This document shows positions 1 to 12,200 of a stretch of 64,000 nucleotides of DNA, piece after piece. This DNA is from Takifugu bimaculatus (Eukaryota > Chordata > Actinopteri > Tetraodontiformes > Tetraodontidae), in NCBI GenBank assembly GCA_004026145.2, contig CP034990.1, positions 13,327,947 through 13,391,946 of the forward strand, given 5' to 3'. The position numbers were made by a program, and so were the translations under genes. The notes beneath the pieces were generated by a model, which had not been told where the DNA came from, did no database searches, and saw only the letters and a program-made list of their open reading frames with translations. Positions within the stretch are counted from its first letter, which is position 1; each line of letters opens with the position of its first letter.

Positions 1-1826
1 TATGTCTTGACTGCCCCGGGAGCTGGTGCTGGTACTCACACATGCTGCACGATACTGCCGACAAGAATAGCAGTTGGCAGGAAGTTCTTAGGTGGCCATG
101 ATTTGTGTTTTTCCCCAGGAATATGCAGAAGGGAGATATCTCCTCTTAACAACAACGTGCCTCATAACACCCAGCTTGCCGTTTGGGAATAGACCGGGCT
201 CCCTCTCTGCAGTGCGGTGCAACCGAACTCTGCGATTCTTCGATTTTCTTTCTCCCCCTTCATCAAAACCGCATTCAGGTTATTTAATTTTAAGACGCTC
301 CGCCGGCTTCTGCCGGTTCTGAGGAGCAGCCCGCCCTCACTGCCGTGCATGTGAAATAGCGCAAACACCTAATCTTCAAAGCGGCCCGCGCTCCGCTGCT
401 CCGCGGGCATGCCGAGCACAAATCGCCCACACATGCACGGTGCCGCTCGTCGGTTCACTCGGAGGAAGGGAACAGACAAAAAGTTCCCTGCCTCATTAAC
501 ATTCCCAAAGCACAGTCCCAGCCATTGGGTGCCCCCCTCCCACCCCCACACAACCACACAAACCTTTTTTTTTATTATTATTTGTACTCCAGCCCTGAGC
601 GCTGGCTGATTCACCCCTACTCTGCTCTGTTGCAGCCTTTTTCCTGTTACCAAGCATCCAGCCGGTCCCCCCTCCAGACTGTTTCTGAGCAAACCGAGAG
701 AGCGAGTGCAAGGCGGGTGTTGGTGCTGGGGCGGGAGGATCGGGGGGGGTGGGTGGACAAGGCTACTTCTGTTAGTGACACAAACATGGCTCAGTGCCAG
801 GACCAGTACTATGTTTATGCTCCCTCATTCCCTGCCTCCCACAGAGTGATTGACCTCCTCCCCCCTCCCCCTTTTCTCCGTCCAAGCCTGTCCTCTGCCT
901 GCACTCGCCCTCTTCCAGCTGCTATTTTGGATAATAGAGCAGTGGTTTGACCTGATGGGGCTGGTTTTTCTTATTACACTTCATCTGGCTTAGTGGAGCA
1001 AGAGGAGCATTCAGGTATTTTCCTTGTTATGATGAAGATGGGGGAGGATCATGCAGGTGGAACATGCACGATGGTGGTGGGAGGACGATGTGGTTTCCAG
1101 TAACGCTTTGATTTCTCTCGAGCCTCCTCTTAGATCTGCCAAAAACCTGCTATCGGTTCCACAGAAAGCATGATAAAATGATAGTCTTCCTGAGGTTGGA
1201 TGCTCACATCCCGGCAGCAAGCTCCAAGTATTTCCTGGATTATTTGGTTAATTATTACTCACACAGTCTTGTCAGTTTTTAGGTTCCAGTTGGAGCCTTT
1301 ATATGGGAACCTTTTCTGTTGTTGCTCTGCCCTCAGTGTTGTCTTATTGTTCTCATTAAAGCTCCGTGTTTCTTTTTTGTGTCACCTTCAGGAACCGCTG
1401 TGGGTTTTGTTTTGAAATGCGAGGTCTGGAATATGTTTTGAATTTCTCAGTCGCCAGTGCTGTCTTGCATTTTGCACCCTACATTAGACAGCACAGCCGC
1501 ACGATTTTCCTCTACGTCATTTTAATGGTGCGGGCCCCGAACAGCCCACTGGCTAACCAAAGAGACCCCAGATGCTGCTTCCTTCAAACTGCACTGTCGC
1601 TCTGCTGTTTTTCCCAGAGAGACCTTTGAAAGCAGACCCCCCCCCCACCTCCCCTCCTCCTTTTTGGGCAGCTGAGCAAATGAGAACCAAATGAGGAAAT
1701 CAAGCGGACCCAGTCAGAGGACCAGAGGAACAGAGGCCCCAAAGATGTAGCAGAGGCATCCTGATTAGCAGTGAAGTTGAGCAGTCTGCCACTTCTCTGC
1801 ATGACAAGTCTCATCTCCAACTGTTA

Positions 1827-1842
1827 GTGTGTGTGTGCGTGC

Positions 1843-1877
<35 letters not shown>
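1827..1877. repeat. (GT)n-(GA)n compound microsatellite
   Basis: A GT-rich run with occasional C interruptions passes directly into a GA run. It lies in the ZNF609 intron. Confidence 0.95.
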
Positions 1878-2641
1878 CACGTGCACACACACGGCTTTTT
1901 CATTTCGCATGCCAACCAACAGCTGCTTCATCACCTCTGCCTCTCGGCCTTGTGGGAGTAAATGAACAACAGCCTCATGGTAATTGTCTGAGCCTCACCC
2001 AACTCACTGAGCACCGGGGAAAGAGCGAAAGAACCAAAGCCCTTTGCACAATCCTCACCTCTGCTCCCAGCTGACAGGAATCTTGTCTGAAGAGGAGGAA
2101 TAAATGTGTCATCCGGTGAAATTCGAGCACAGATGCCGCAGCTGTTTAGCTATATCTGGGTAGCAGCTAAATAGCACGTGTGAGCGTATGTATGGCTCCG
2201 AGGAGAAACGGCCCAAGAACGTAAAACAGAAACCACAGTTTGGCTCATTAGGTCTACAAGGGAAGAAAAGGTGATAGCATGAAGAGAAGGGAAGTGAATT
2301 ATGTGTCAGTCACTCTGCGGGCAAGTGAAGCGTAGTTGGGAGGAGGGGGAGCGCTGTGGTATTTTAAGGCCCAGCGCTGATACAAACCCCCCGAGCACAG
2401 ACGAGGCAGTGGCAGCTCTCAGGGTCATGTCAGCGGAGCGGTGGACTGACCCCTCCCAGACTCAGCATGCTGATACCTCCAAATGTCATCTCTAAAACGC
2501 TGGGGAGGTTTATTGCTCTTGAATCGCGGCCCAGAATACCTTGGCTTCTGCTCCGGGGGGGGTGAGAACGCAGAGGGGGACCCTCTGGCCAAACAGTCCA
2601 GAACCATCCCAGCGAGGCCCACTCCCCATCCTACCCGTGGC

Positions 2642-2664
2642 CACACACACACACACACACACAC
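2642..2664. repeat. (CA)n microsatellite
   Basis: About eleven CA units, followed by CGCGCG. It lies in the ZNF609 intron. Confidence 0.95.
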
Positions 2665-4228
2665 GCGCGGCCCAAAGCAGGTCTTCTTCAGCTCCATGAT
2701 GAATAAATGGTTGGTGATAAATGTTTATCTTGTGCAGCACGCTTTATGTCTTTGTGGCATTCAGCACGGCCATTTGACGCTGTTTTCCATCTGAAAGCAA
2801 GAGAGGTCAACAGGAAACGGACATTCCCTTCCAAACCTTTAAGAGACCCCCCCCCCCAGTCTTGTCAAAGAAGGGGAAGATTGTGTGAAAGGATCACTCG
2901 GTTCTCTACCTCACTCGCCAGCTATGCTTCCTTGCTCTTTTGAAGACCACCTGTCAGTGGCCTCATTGAAATGTTTTCACAAAGCCAAGCGAGTGAACTC
3001 TCCATAGAAACTGTCCTTGAAATAATAGTGAGCATTCTTGGGAGGCCCTTAGCTCCCTGCCAGACCAATAAGCAAAAAGAGGATGAAGTGGGGAATAAAT
3101 CACAGAAGGCTGAGCTCTGTTAACACAGGATGTTTTGAGAGAAAAGCATAATTCTCTCTGTCAGGTTTGGTTGATTTTAAGTTTCTTCAGGCACGTCTGA
3201 GGTTTATTACCTGCACAGATTAGCATCGCTGAGAAGCGATGTTAGCAAAGCGCTAACATACTGGGGTTTTCAGAATCCTCTATAAATAACAGGAGCTGCA
3301 GGAGTGAAGCTAAACTGATCCAAGGAGTGAGTTGCACGTTTCTGTATGGAGTAAGGTCAATATGTCGGACCGTCATTTAATCAGCAATTCTGGCGGCACA
3401 GATGTCATGGTGCTGGCGTTTCACCTCGTCCCCAGCTGAAATGCAATGAGCCTTTTCCAGCACGGTGCAAATCCCTCAAGAGAGCCTCTGCTCCTACTCA
3501 ATATTGGCGGACAACTGCCTTTTCCCCCCTCTTTGAGCACTTGCAACATAAATCATGTGCCTGGTGGAACTGCAGCCTTCGCCAGTGGTTGTCATGAGAG
3601 ATCATGTTTGCTATATACACATCAACAAGAGCTTGAGTAACGCAGCTTTGGCAGACCTGTCTCTTAATCTCAGCGCCATCTTCCTGAAGGAAAAACGCCA
3701 GCGGGTTTGTTTTTAGCAGGCTGTCGGCTCATTCGGACGACATTACAGGAAACAACGCGTTTCCTGGCTGTAACCATATTTACAGTAAACAACTGAATGT
3801 AAGTCTGGTGGGGATGGCAGATATTTATATTTCTGCCCATTACCTTTGTTCCACACATGCTGTCATCCAGTGGTGCTGTGGAAGGAAACACTCGCTGGTG
3901 TTTTTGCAGGGGGAGAAGCTGCTGCTTGTGGCCGATAATGCCACGGCGGCGTGGAAGGCATACTAATGCTGCCTTTCTCTGCCTCTGAGGGAACTGACCT
4001 TCTCTCAGGCTGTTATTCTTCTGTGACTTCACACTTTTACCTCTGATGAACCAGAATGCAGCACGAGTGTTACAGATGGAGCTTATTTAAAAGTCAGGCT
4101 GTAGTTTGTGGGTTTTTTCTTTCGCCTTGTTTTGTTGTGTTTTGCTTCGTAATAGATGTGATAGAGGGATGTTCTGTGCATTTAATGCACTGTTTTTCCC
4201 ATATTTTACGTACGTTGCGTCCTGATAC

Positions 4229-4275
4229 TCAGTCGCTTTGGACAAAAACATCTGCTAATCGACTAAAATGTAAAT
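4229..4275 (+). mobile_element. Fish SINE-type 3' tail fragment
   Basis: The segment contains GTCGCTTTGGACAAAAACAT followed by CTGCTAATCGACTAAAATG. This closely resembles a tail motif (GTCGCTTTGGATAAAAGCG, then TCTGCTAAATGAC) that I recall as dispersed in fish genomes in SINE/LINE-derived repeats. Only the tail is recognisable; no intact head with polymerase III boxes was found. The family name is not certain. Confidence 0.6.
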
Positions 4276-7200
4276 TAAAATATGAACAGTTTAGCCCAGA
4301 TTTTATGATAGTTCCATGATGCTGGTGTCTTCCTTACACTCTAAACTGGTATTGTATCAATTAAATGGACTTTTCTTCCCAGATCTTTCAGATTATTATT
4401 AAAAACAAATCAAAGTGGGTGCTGATTAGTTTTATGTTGTGTTGATGGGCTGCTCATTTCAGTTCTACCATTAATCTTTTCCCCTCCAGATTAGTTCCAC
4501 ATTCCACTTTAGAACCCGTTTTTTCCGGGACGGCGTTGAGAAAAGGTTAATCTTCGGACGCCGTGTTCTGACACTGACATAATAGGACAAGCTCGGTTTC
4601 TTTTTATGCTCCACGAGTGTTGAAACTCTCTTAAAATGGCTGGCTGGAAACATGCTGCGACACTTGAATGCTCAAATGCTTCATTTATCAGCAGTGCAGT
4701 TATTGCTCGTGGCAGCACCCAACTATCCTTTATCTTCTCCCGTAATGAATACTGACACTGTTTTTCTCATTGTTCTCACTTTTTCGTCGACAAGGAACCT
4801 TGATGATGTTTTATTTAAGGGCAAATAAAAGGGTTGTCGTCTGGGAGAACACAAAGGGTCTGTTGATAATTATTTTAGCAGAGAGGCTTGCGAGCGCTGA
4901 TCATCGCATCGCAGATCTGTGAAACACATTTAAAGACTGACACAGAGCAAGAACAGCCTTTCAAATGTCAAACCCAATTAATACTGGGACTTTTCCTGAA
5001 GATGACAGGCTTTCTTTCCTTGACAAGGGCGGTCAGTGAAAATGTCATTAACCCCAGTGAATTTCTGTTGCTCTGCAGCGGAGCAGAGGTCAAGCACTGA
5101 GTACACATCTGCCCTCGCCAGCAACTGGAACTGCTGTGTTGGCCCCAGTCGCTAATGAAATGCGTTAAGAAGGGGGGGGGGGGGTGTTTGAGGCCAGGGG
5201 CTGCAGCCACCCATGCAGCAGACTACCTACTCCCTGACTTAATTTGTCCCCTTACACCCCCCTCTTGTTGAGGTAATCCCATACAAGTGCACAGAGGAGG
5301 AGAGACCAGCGCTTGGTCTTCAACAGCGGTGAAAGGAAGTGAGTTCTAGACTTGTGGGCAGGTTCCTCTTCATTCAGCCGTCACAAGTGACCCTAATAAC
5401 GCTGACACAGGCGGGACCAAGGCTCGCTCCAAGTCGGTCCACATCTTCCCCAGAAACAAATCCCAGTGAGTCAAGACACCGATGGCGGCTCCGGATGCGT
5501 CGCTGCCTGTGCACGACTGGTGCAGCACAAAGAGCCACCTCAGCTCGCCACGGGGAAATCTCTCTGGGTCGTTTTGGCCGTTCTATATTTAGATATGCTT
5601 GGCAGTGGCTACGTCCACCCGGACAGCTTCGTTTATTCCTACTATGAAAGTGAGGAAATATTTGAGCAGTTTTATGGCATTGCCGATAAATGGTGAGGCT
5701 TCTTATCATCAGCGTATTAAGATAAGCAATGAAATAGTCCAGTGGAAGCTTTGCTTATTGAATTAGATAATGCTGTCATTTATAACCATCATTATTAGTG
5801 TATGGAGGAGCGAACGCATCAAGGCGGGACTCTTTGGCCCTGTTTACAACCACGTTCTTGCATGAAAATCCAAAACCTTTGTTCTTTGAGAGTTTGGCAC
5901 GACTCCCTCTCCAGTTCTTTTGACTTTTGTAGTTGAGCATTGCAGCTCCATCTCGTCATCTGTCTGAAACAGTGGTGCTCGCTGTTCTAATTGCTGGTTT
6001 TTGGATCACGTGCTTCTTTACTCTTGTCTGGTTCACTCCTGCTCACTGCTGGCCTGGCACGTGTGAATCGTGTTCGGTCTGTGTGCCTGCAGATCCTTTC
6101 TGATACGTGGCCATCTGCACGGAGTTTTAAATGAGTTTTAAAACCTCAAGGAAACATTGTCTAAAGGGAAAAGGGCTTTCCTAGGATCCCCATTGACACC
6201 TCCACAAAGGTGGCATCAAGGACTCCCATGAGGGACAGGTGGGACGACCACAGATAAAGAGGGCGCTCCCAACCATTGTGGTTCACACAGTTCACACAGG
6301 CAACGTCAGTGACGCTGGGTAACACCTTAAGTTTATGCTTCCCTGTCTGCACAGTTTGCAGGGGATTGCGTCATCTGCGGGCTTTCTGCCACCAAACAAG
6401 TTGTTTCTAACTAAAGAAAATCCATCCAAATGGTTTATAATCCCACTTTTCTGTGGAGACTCCATCCACAGCCTAATCAGGATAATTTAACAGACAAATT
6501 TAATGCAAGAGTGGAACACAAATGACTAATTCATGAAGCAAAGGACAAATATCTGTAATTGAAATAATCTGCATTTACATCAGCCATTTCAGATAAATTT
6601 ATCCACTTTGGTGTCACTCATGAAATCCCATTTGTCCTGTGCCTGTAAAGAAGGAGCCTCATCCTTTGAAGCTTCTCTTCCTCCTGAAAGCCTCTGAAGG
6701 TGCAGCTTGTAATTACAGACCACGTGATCTAAATAACAAGGAGTTAGTGTTTCACCCCTTCCTACCCCCACTCGCATTGTTTAACCTTAATGGATCCACA
6801 ATAACAATAAACATGTAGCCTCATTAGCATATTTAGAACCTCTACTTAAAGATTTTGTCATTACGTGTACACTTGATACGTAGATTGTGTTTACATGCAC
6901 CAGCAGACAGCAGTTTATTGTTTACACTGATTTAAATGTCTTATCCTGGCATGCTAATGTGTTTTTTGCCCCATGTGGATGTTTGGGATGGCGATAAAGT
7001 TGGAGTTTCTATCACAACTTCTATAAAACCACCATAATAAGTTGGCATTTTTGAAAAATACAAGTTAATTAGCATTCTACGACGTGGTTTTCTTGGCGAT
7101 ACACTACTGTCTTGTAGCTACCTCTTTCCATTTTATACACGAGGATATTTCATTTCGCCCATAAATTGGACCCTTAAAAGGTATTAAACATCAAGATGGG

Positions 7201-9209
7201 TTTCATCCAGATTATTCTTAATGTCCTTTTGAAGATGCCTTTTGTGGAGCTGCTTTATTAGCATTCGCAAAAAGTACTGCAAAGGCTGAGACATCTGAGG
7301 TGACCAGAAGCCAAAAACCACTCTGACTTTATTAAAGAGTTTCTTGGATTTGGCATGGGAGGGTGGCCAGACAGATGCCACTAGAGAAAAACTCTTGATA
7401 TGAGCAGAGTCATAAAAACCCTTCTGTGCCTCCAGTGAAGAAATTGATGGATTAAGATATGGATGGCTCAATTCAAGGATTTAAGGCAGGGACATTTTTA
7501 CATCAGTACATCTACAGTTTACCTTTAAGTCGTTGTGCAACATTTAAGGAAACATTTTCATCATTAAAACACTAAGTGGGTCTGCACGTTTATCAGCCAG
7601 TTAGCCTAGTTTAGCTAACAAAACAATCAAGATACCGTGCATAAGAGTCGAGGGTTTTGTCTGAACAGCCATTTATGAGCCTCTATTGCCACAAAGTGAG
7701 GAGACAGTCGAACAAATACAACCTGTTTTAATTTAAAAAGATTAAAGACTTCCCTGAACATCCTGCTGTATAATTTCCGAGCCTCCTTTGTAGAAAGCAG
7801 AGAAAGCCATATCCTCCTCATCATGAAAGGCTACTCATTCATTTGCCCTGGCTTGATTTACATCCTGTCACAACCAGCTGCCAGAGCCATTTTGTGTTGG
7901 AGTGTTTGGAGAGCTTGGGGGGGTGGAAGGCGTTTGAGAAAAGGTCTGTCTCCTTTTAACGTGACGCAGGATCTCAGCTGGAGAACCTCTCCGCAGCATG
8001 GTATACGCCAGTGGAATTAGCATTTGGACGTTGCAGGGAGCAGATTCTGTTGTTTTCCCGGGCCACAGGGTGAAGGAAGAGACTCCTGGTCAAGTGTCAG
8101 CAGGTTCCTGTAAACCTATATAAATTTCCTGTACGCCGTGGCTGCTTCATGCCAGAGGCAGCAGGAGAAAAATGAGCTCTGAACTATGACTTGTGTGTGG
8201 GAGGGGGGGGAGCGATTGCAAGGCGAGGATGGTTATGCCACCGAAGAGAGGAAACAAGGGTGCGGGCGAAGGAGAGAGGGAAAACGGGGTAAGCGAGGGA
8301 GGCTTTCTAAGCCAATAAAATGCTTGGAGGGACGGAAGCTGCCAGCCAGCATTCCTGTGCCATTAGATAAGTTAGCTCACTGCAGCCTCCAGTTTCTCTG
8401 CAGTGCTGAAGTGGCAAGCTGAGGTCAACAGGGGGGAGTGAGGCGTGGGGGATGGTGGGGGCAGTAAATCAAGAATGTTCCTGTGCACCGCGGTTGGCTC
8501 CTCATCCTCCGAAGCTGCTCGCCCGGTGATTTGCTCTTAAAACTATGAGCAGTAACTAGAAATGATCGTTGGTGCCCCTCCTGCCAGTGTGAAATGGCCT
8601 TCGTCTGCATCCACGTTACCTTTTAGTGCAGGTAAATGTGTCACCTGTGCAGAGCTCCAGCTAGTAATGCTGTACAAATGCCCCGGGAGGGGGCCGGATG
8701 AATGCTATTTGGTTTCTGAAGGAGGAACATTTCTGAGCTCATTTTAAAGCTTAATGCAACGCCAGGTACCCGGCGTGGAACAGGTCCAGTTGTGTAGCTT
8801 GCACCAGTCTTGTGTAGCTGCAGCAATACTGGAGAAGTCAAGAACCTCTCGAGCACACTCGGTCACATTCACCATTCAGATTGAAGTGCTTGTTTGTGTT
8901 TTTAAAAGCTGGGCTTTAATCTGGACCCTGCTCAAGGTTGTTTTTTTTGGCTGGAGAGTGAGATGGATGGTAGCAAGCCTAATATTGTTACTCCAATAAT
9001 TAACCTTCAAGGAAAGATCTTATCTGAGGGAGAGCCTTTTATTCAGTGACTATTCCTCGGTATGATGGTGGCCTTGGTGGCCAGTCGATAACAGCGTCCG
9101 TGTGGCTGACGGCCGGCAGGCTTACTCGTATATTATTGATGTTCCCCTAAAACATTCCATTTTCCCACTTGTGACTGCAAAAACTGACATTTTATTCCAT
9201 GTCACACAG

Positions 9210-9297
9210 GTATGCTGGTCGTCAACGTTACCTGGAGAAACAAGACCTACGTGGGTACCCTGCTGGACTGTACACGCCACGACTGGGCTCCCCCCAG
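9210..9297 (+). CDS. ZNF609: ZNF609 exon encoding the WRNKTYVGTLLDC block
   Basis: The acceptor is TCACACAG and the donor is CCCCCAG|GTAAAG. The 88-nt exon enters in phase 1 and leaves with two bases of an Arg codon that is completed by the G at 10735. It reads MLVVNVTWRNKTYVGTLLDC and then TRHDWAPPR, a block conserved in ZNF608/ZNF609. Confidence 0.9.
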
Positions 9298-12200
9298 GTA
9301 AAGAGCCTTGCTGTTTCATGAAAACAGTCTCATTCTTTTCTCTTTGCTGGGTTTAAAACAGATTCGCCACACTATCTTTCTCTGTTGGAGGAGCTGCTGT
9401 CACACTCTGTATTTGTTAACGTCAGGCTGAAAAATAATTCATGCTGCTCATGAATCATTGATGCTTTCTCTCTATCCCAGCTGCACTTGGTCTCTTAACC
9501 TTTTCATATTCTGTGTGATACAAATCTGCTGTAGTAGCATCAGCTCAAGGATATATGGCTGAGTGAACCCGTGTTAGCCGTGCACAGATGGACCTTCCTC
9601 GTCCCAGTCATTCAGTCATTTTTACTCTGAGGAAGCAGGATTTATCAGCCGACTGGCTGATGTTCCAGGAATTGTTGGTAGGAATAGAAAGCTGCTTTAA
9701 CAAGCCAGATTGTGGAATCCAATGATCAAACTAACAGCTTCTAGTGTAACCCTCTCTACCACAAAGGCTGTCGTTTGTTAGATCTGTGTTGTGTAGCTTT
9801 AGATGTTTTCCATTTTCAGGTATTATCTTTTCTCATGCTAATCCACAGGTAGTTTGAAATGCAAGTACTTGCTTTGATTGAGAACACCTGCGCTCCATGT
9901 AAATATAAATCAATACTTGAAATGCATGGCTAAGGGCAATGAAAAAGCAGATTAAAGCATGTCTAATGGAAAACACAGCGCCACAGTAATGTTCACTAAG
10001 AGGGGTTTGCAGGGCTGTGTTTGCACCAAGATAGTCCTACATTTGCAGCACAGCTACCTCAGGGACCCACCATGAATAATTCAGAAAGCTTTCAACAGAC
10101 CGAATATAAACTTGGGCTTGTAATGAGTCTAAATTCCTTTAGCACTGTCAGACTCTCGATGTGTTCTCAATCCCTGCTGGAGCTGAAACTGTTTGGAGAG
10201 ACTTGGAGAGGAAGCTGTGAGTCACAGCAGCCTGCTGCCGCTCTTTGTCACAGATTACTATCCCTCACTGCTGCACAGAGATAATTACTCTACTGTTACA
10301 CGCAGATAAGGCCAAACTGGTATTTTTATGGTTTGGAATGACTGTGTGTTATGATTCCAAAGCAGGCCAAGCACTCAGTGATGTCTTTTCAAATTGCGTT
10401 TGCACGCCCTTTTTCTGCGGAGGCGTGTAGCTTTACCGAGTTGGAGTGAAAAGAAATATCAGATTCAAAAGTCCCACTCGGTCATACTGCCATTATTATG
10501 TGCCTATTTCCTTATAGACCATTGGCTGCGTAATTTGGCGTCTCATATTAGCAGAATGAGGTTTCCAGTTAATGTGGAAACTTAAAAAACAAACCAGTAC
10601 AGTTGATTCAGAACTGCTTATGTAGCTGGTTGGTTTTCAATATGGGACAGACGTTAATAAGTAAATAATAAGATTTTAATGTTTGGAATTAAAAGATTCT
10701 GGTTTTTGAGTGATATTTTTTGCTGGAACTGCAGGTTTTGCGAATCTCCTACGAGTGATCTGGAGATGAGAAACGGTCGTGGTCGGGGCAAGCGAATGAG
10801 ACCCAACAGCAACACGCCCATCAACGAAAACAGCAACTCCTCAGACAACAAGGGGACCACCAACAACAAGACGCGGGCCGCCTCCAATAGCAAAGGCAGG
10901 AGGGGGAGCCAGACGCCATCGGAGCGCCGCACGCCTCCCAACAGCAACACGGAAGACATCAAAGCCAGTCCGTCCTCAGCCGGGAAACGCAAGGCCAAGC
11001 CCAACTCGGATATGGAGCCCAACTCCAGCTCAGAGGACAACAAAGGCAACAAGCGGATGCGGACAAACTCAAACAGCGGAGGGGTGGGAGCAACAGGCCT
11101 CCCTATCACTGCGATCAAGACCGAGCCTCTTGCCCCTCCCCTGGACCGCAGCTGCCCCTCTCCGGTTCTTATTGACTGCCCACACCCTAACTGCAACAAG
11201 AAGTACAAGCACATCAACGGGCTCAAGTACCACCAAGCGCGCGCACACAATGACGACGACATAAAACTGGACTTGGATGGAGACAGCGAGTACGGAGAGG
11301 ACTCCAGCATCCACCCCGAACCAGGAAGCTGCAACGGCGCGTCCATCTCCCAGAAAGGCTGCTTGTCCCCGGCCCGCTCGGTTACACCAAAGGGCAGGAA
11401 TTTGGACGCTCAGAGCCCGTCCCCGTCCCCCGGCAAGTTCGGCTCAAAACAGGCGAAGAAGAAAATTGCAGAGACGGATGCAGAAATGGGGGGCGTGCCG
11501 ACGGACGGCTGCGAGGACGGGCTGTGCCTCACAGACGAAGCCAGCAACGATGGCCTGGACGACAAGAGGGGGTCGGACAAATCGAAAAAGGGGAATGCCG
11601 GCACAAAGGCTGATAAATTATCCCAGAAAAACATGAAGTCGCCGCGGCCGGTCGGCGCGGGCTCCACGGCATCACAACAGATGTATTCTTTCCCTCCTGG
11701 AAACCCAAATTCTTCTCCAGGGCTTAACCCAGTAATACAGGCAATCCCCAAGAGTCCCCAAATGAAAGGCACGCAGCCCAAAGCCCCCGCCACCGCAGAT
11801 CCTGCCTCCAGTAGCTCCAAAGACAAGAAAAAGAAAGACAAGAAGAAAAAGGATGGTGGAAAGGAGCCAGACAGCCCCAAACCTCCAGGAAAAGGAGGGA
11901 AAATAGAGGAAGGGAAGCTTCAATATGCTGAACCTTCTGATCCAATAATGAAGGGTGAAGGACTCCTTAATGGGTCCTCTGACCCACACCAGAGCCGTTT
12001 GGCAAGTATCAAGGCTGAGGCTGACAAGATCTACAGCTTCTCTGACAATGCTCCCAGCCCGTCCATCGGCGTCGCTAGCAGGATAGACGGCGCCGGGATG
12101 CAACAGCCTCTCACGCCGCTGCACGTGGTGAACCAAAATGGTGCCGACAACTCTTCGGTTAAAACCAACAGCCCGGCCTATTCTGACATCTCAGACGCAG

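Larger units (their letters stand above)
1..9209 (+). other. ZNF609: Upstream intron of ZNF609 (5' end outside window)
   Basis: No conserved coding exon was recognised in any frame. The exon at 9210 enters in phase 1, as expected when the preceding ZNF609 exon ends one base into a glycine codon. That preceding exon is large in vertebrates (about 300 codons) and would be visible if present, so it lies to the left of the window. The stretch holds microsatellites near 1827 and 2642, poly-C/poly-G runs (1640-1650, 2850-2859, 5172-5184), a retroposon tail near 4229, and otherwise unique non-coding sequence. Open frames here are short and resemble nothing known to me. Assignment as intron is inference from the gene model. 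Confidence 0.7.

Noticed and set aside
5466..5696. 76-codon frame ending in a Tyr/Glu-rich sequence in the ZNF609 intron
   Set aside because: Short, no homology recognised, and no splice signals in compatible phase.
11410..11880. Minus-strand open frames of about 150 codons opposite ZNF609
   Set aside because: They are shadows of the GC-rich ZNF609 exon, whose + strand protein is conserved.
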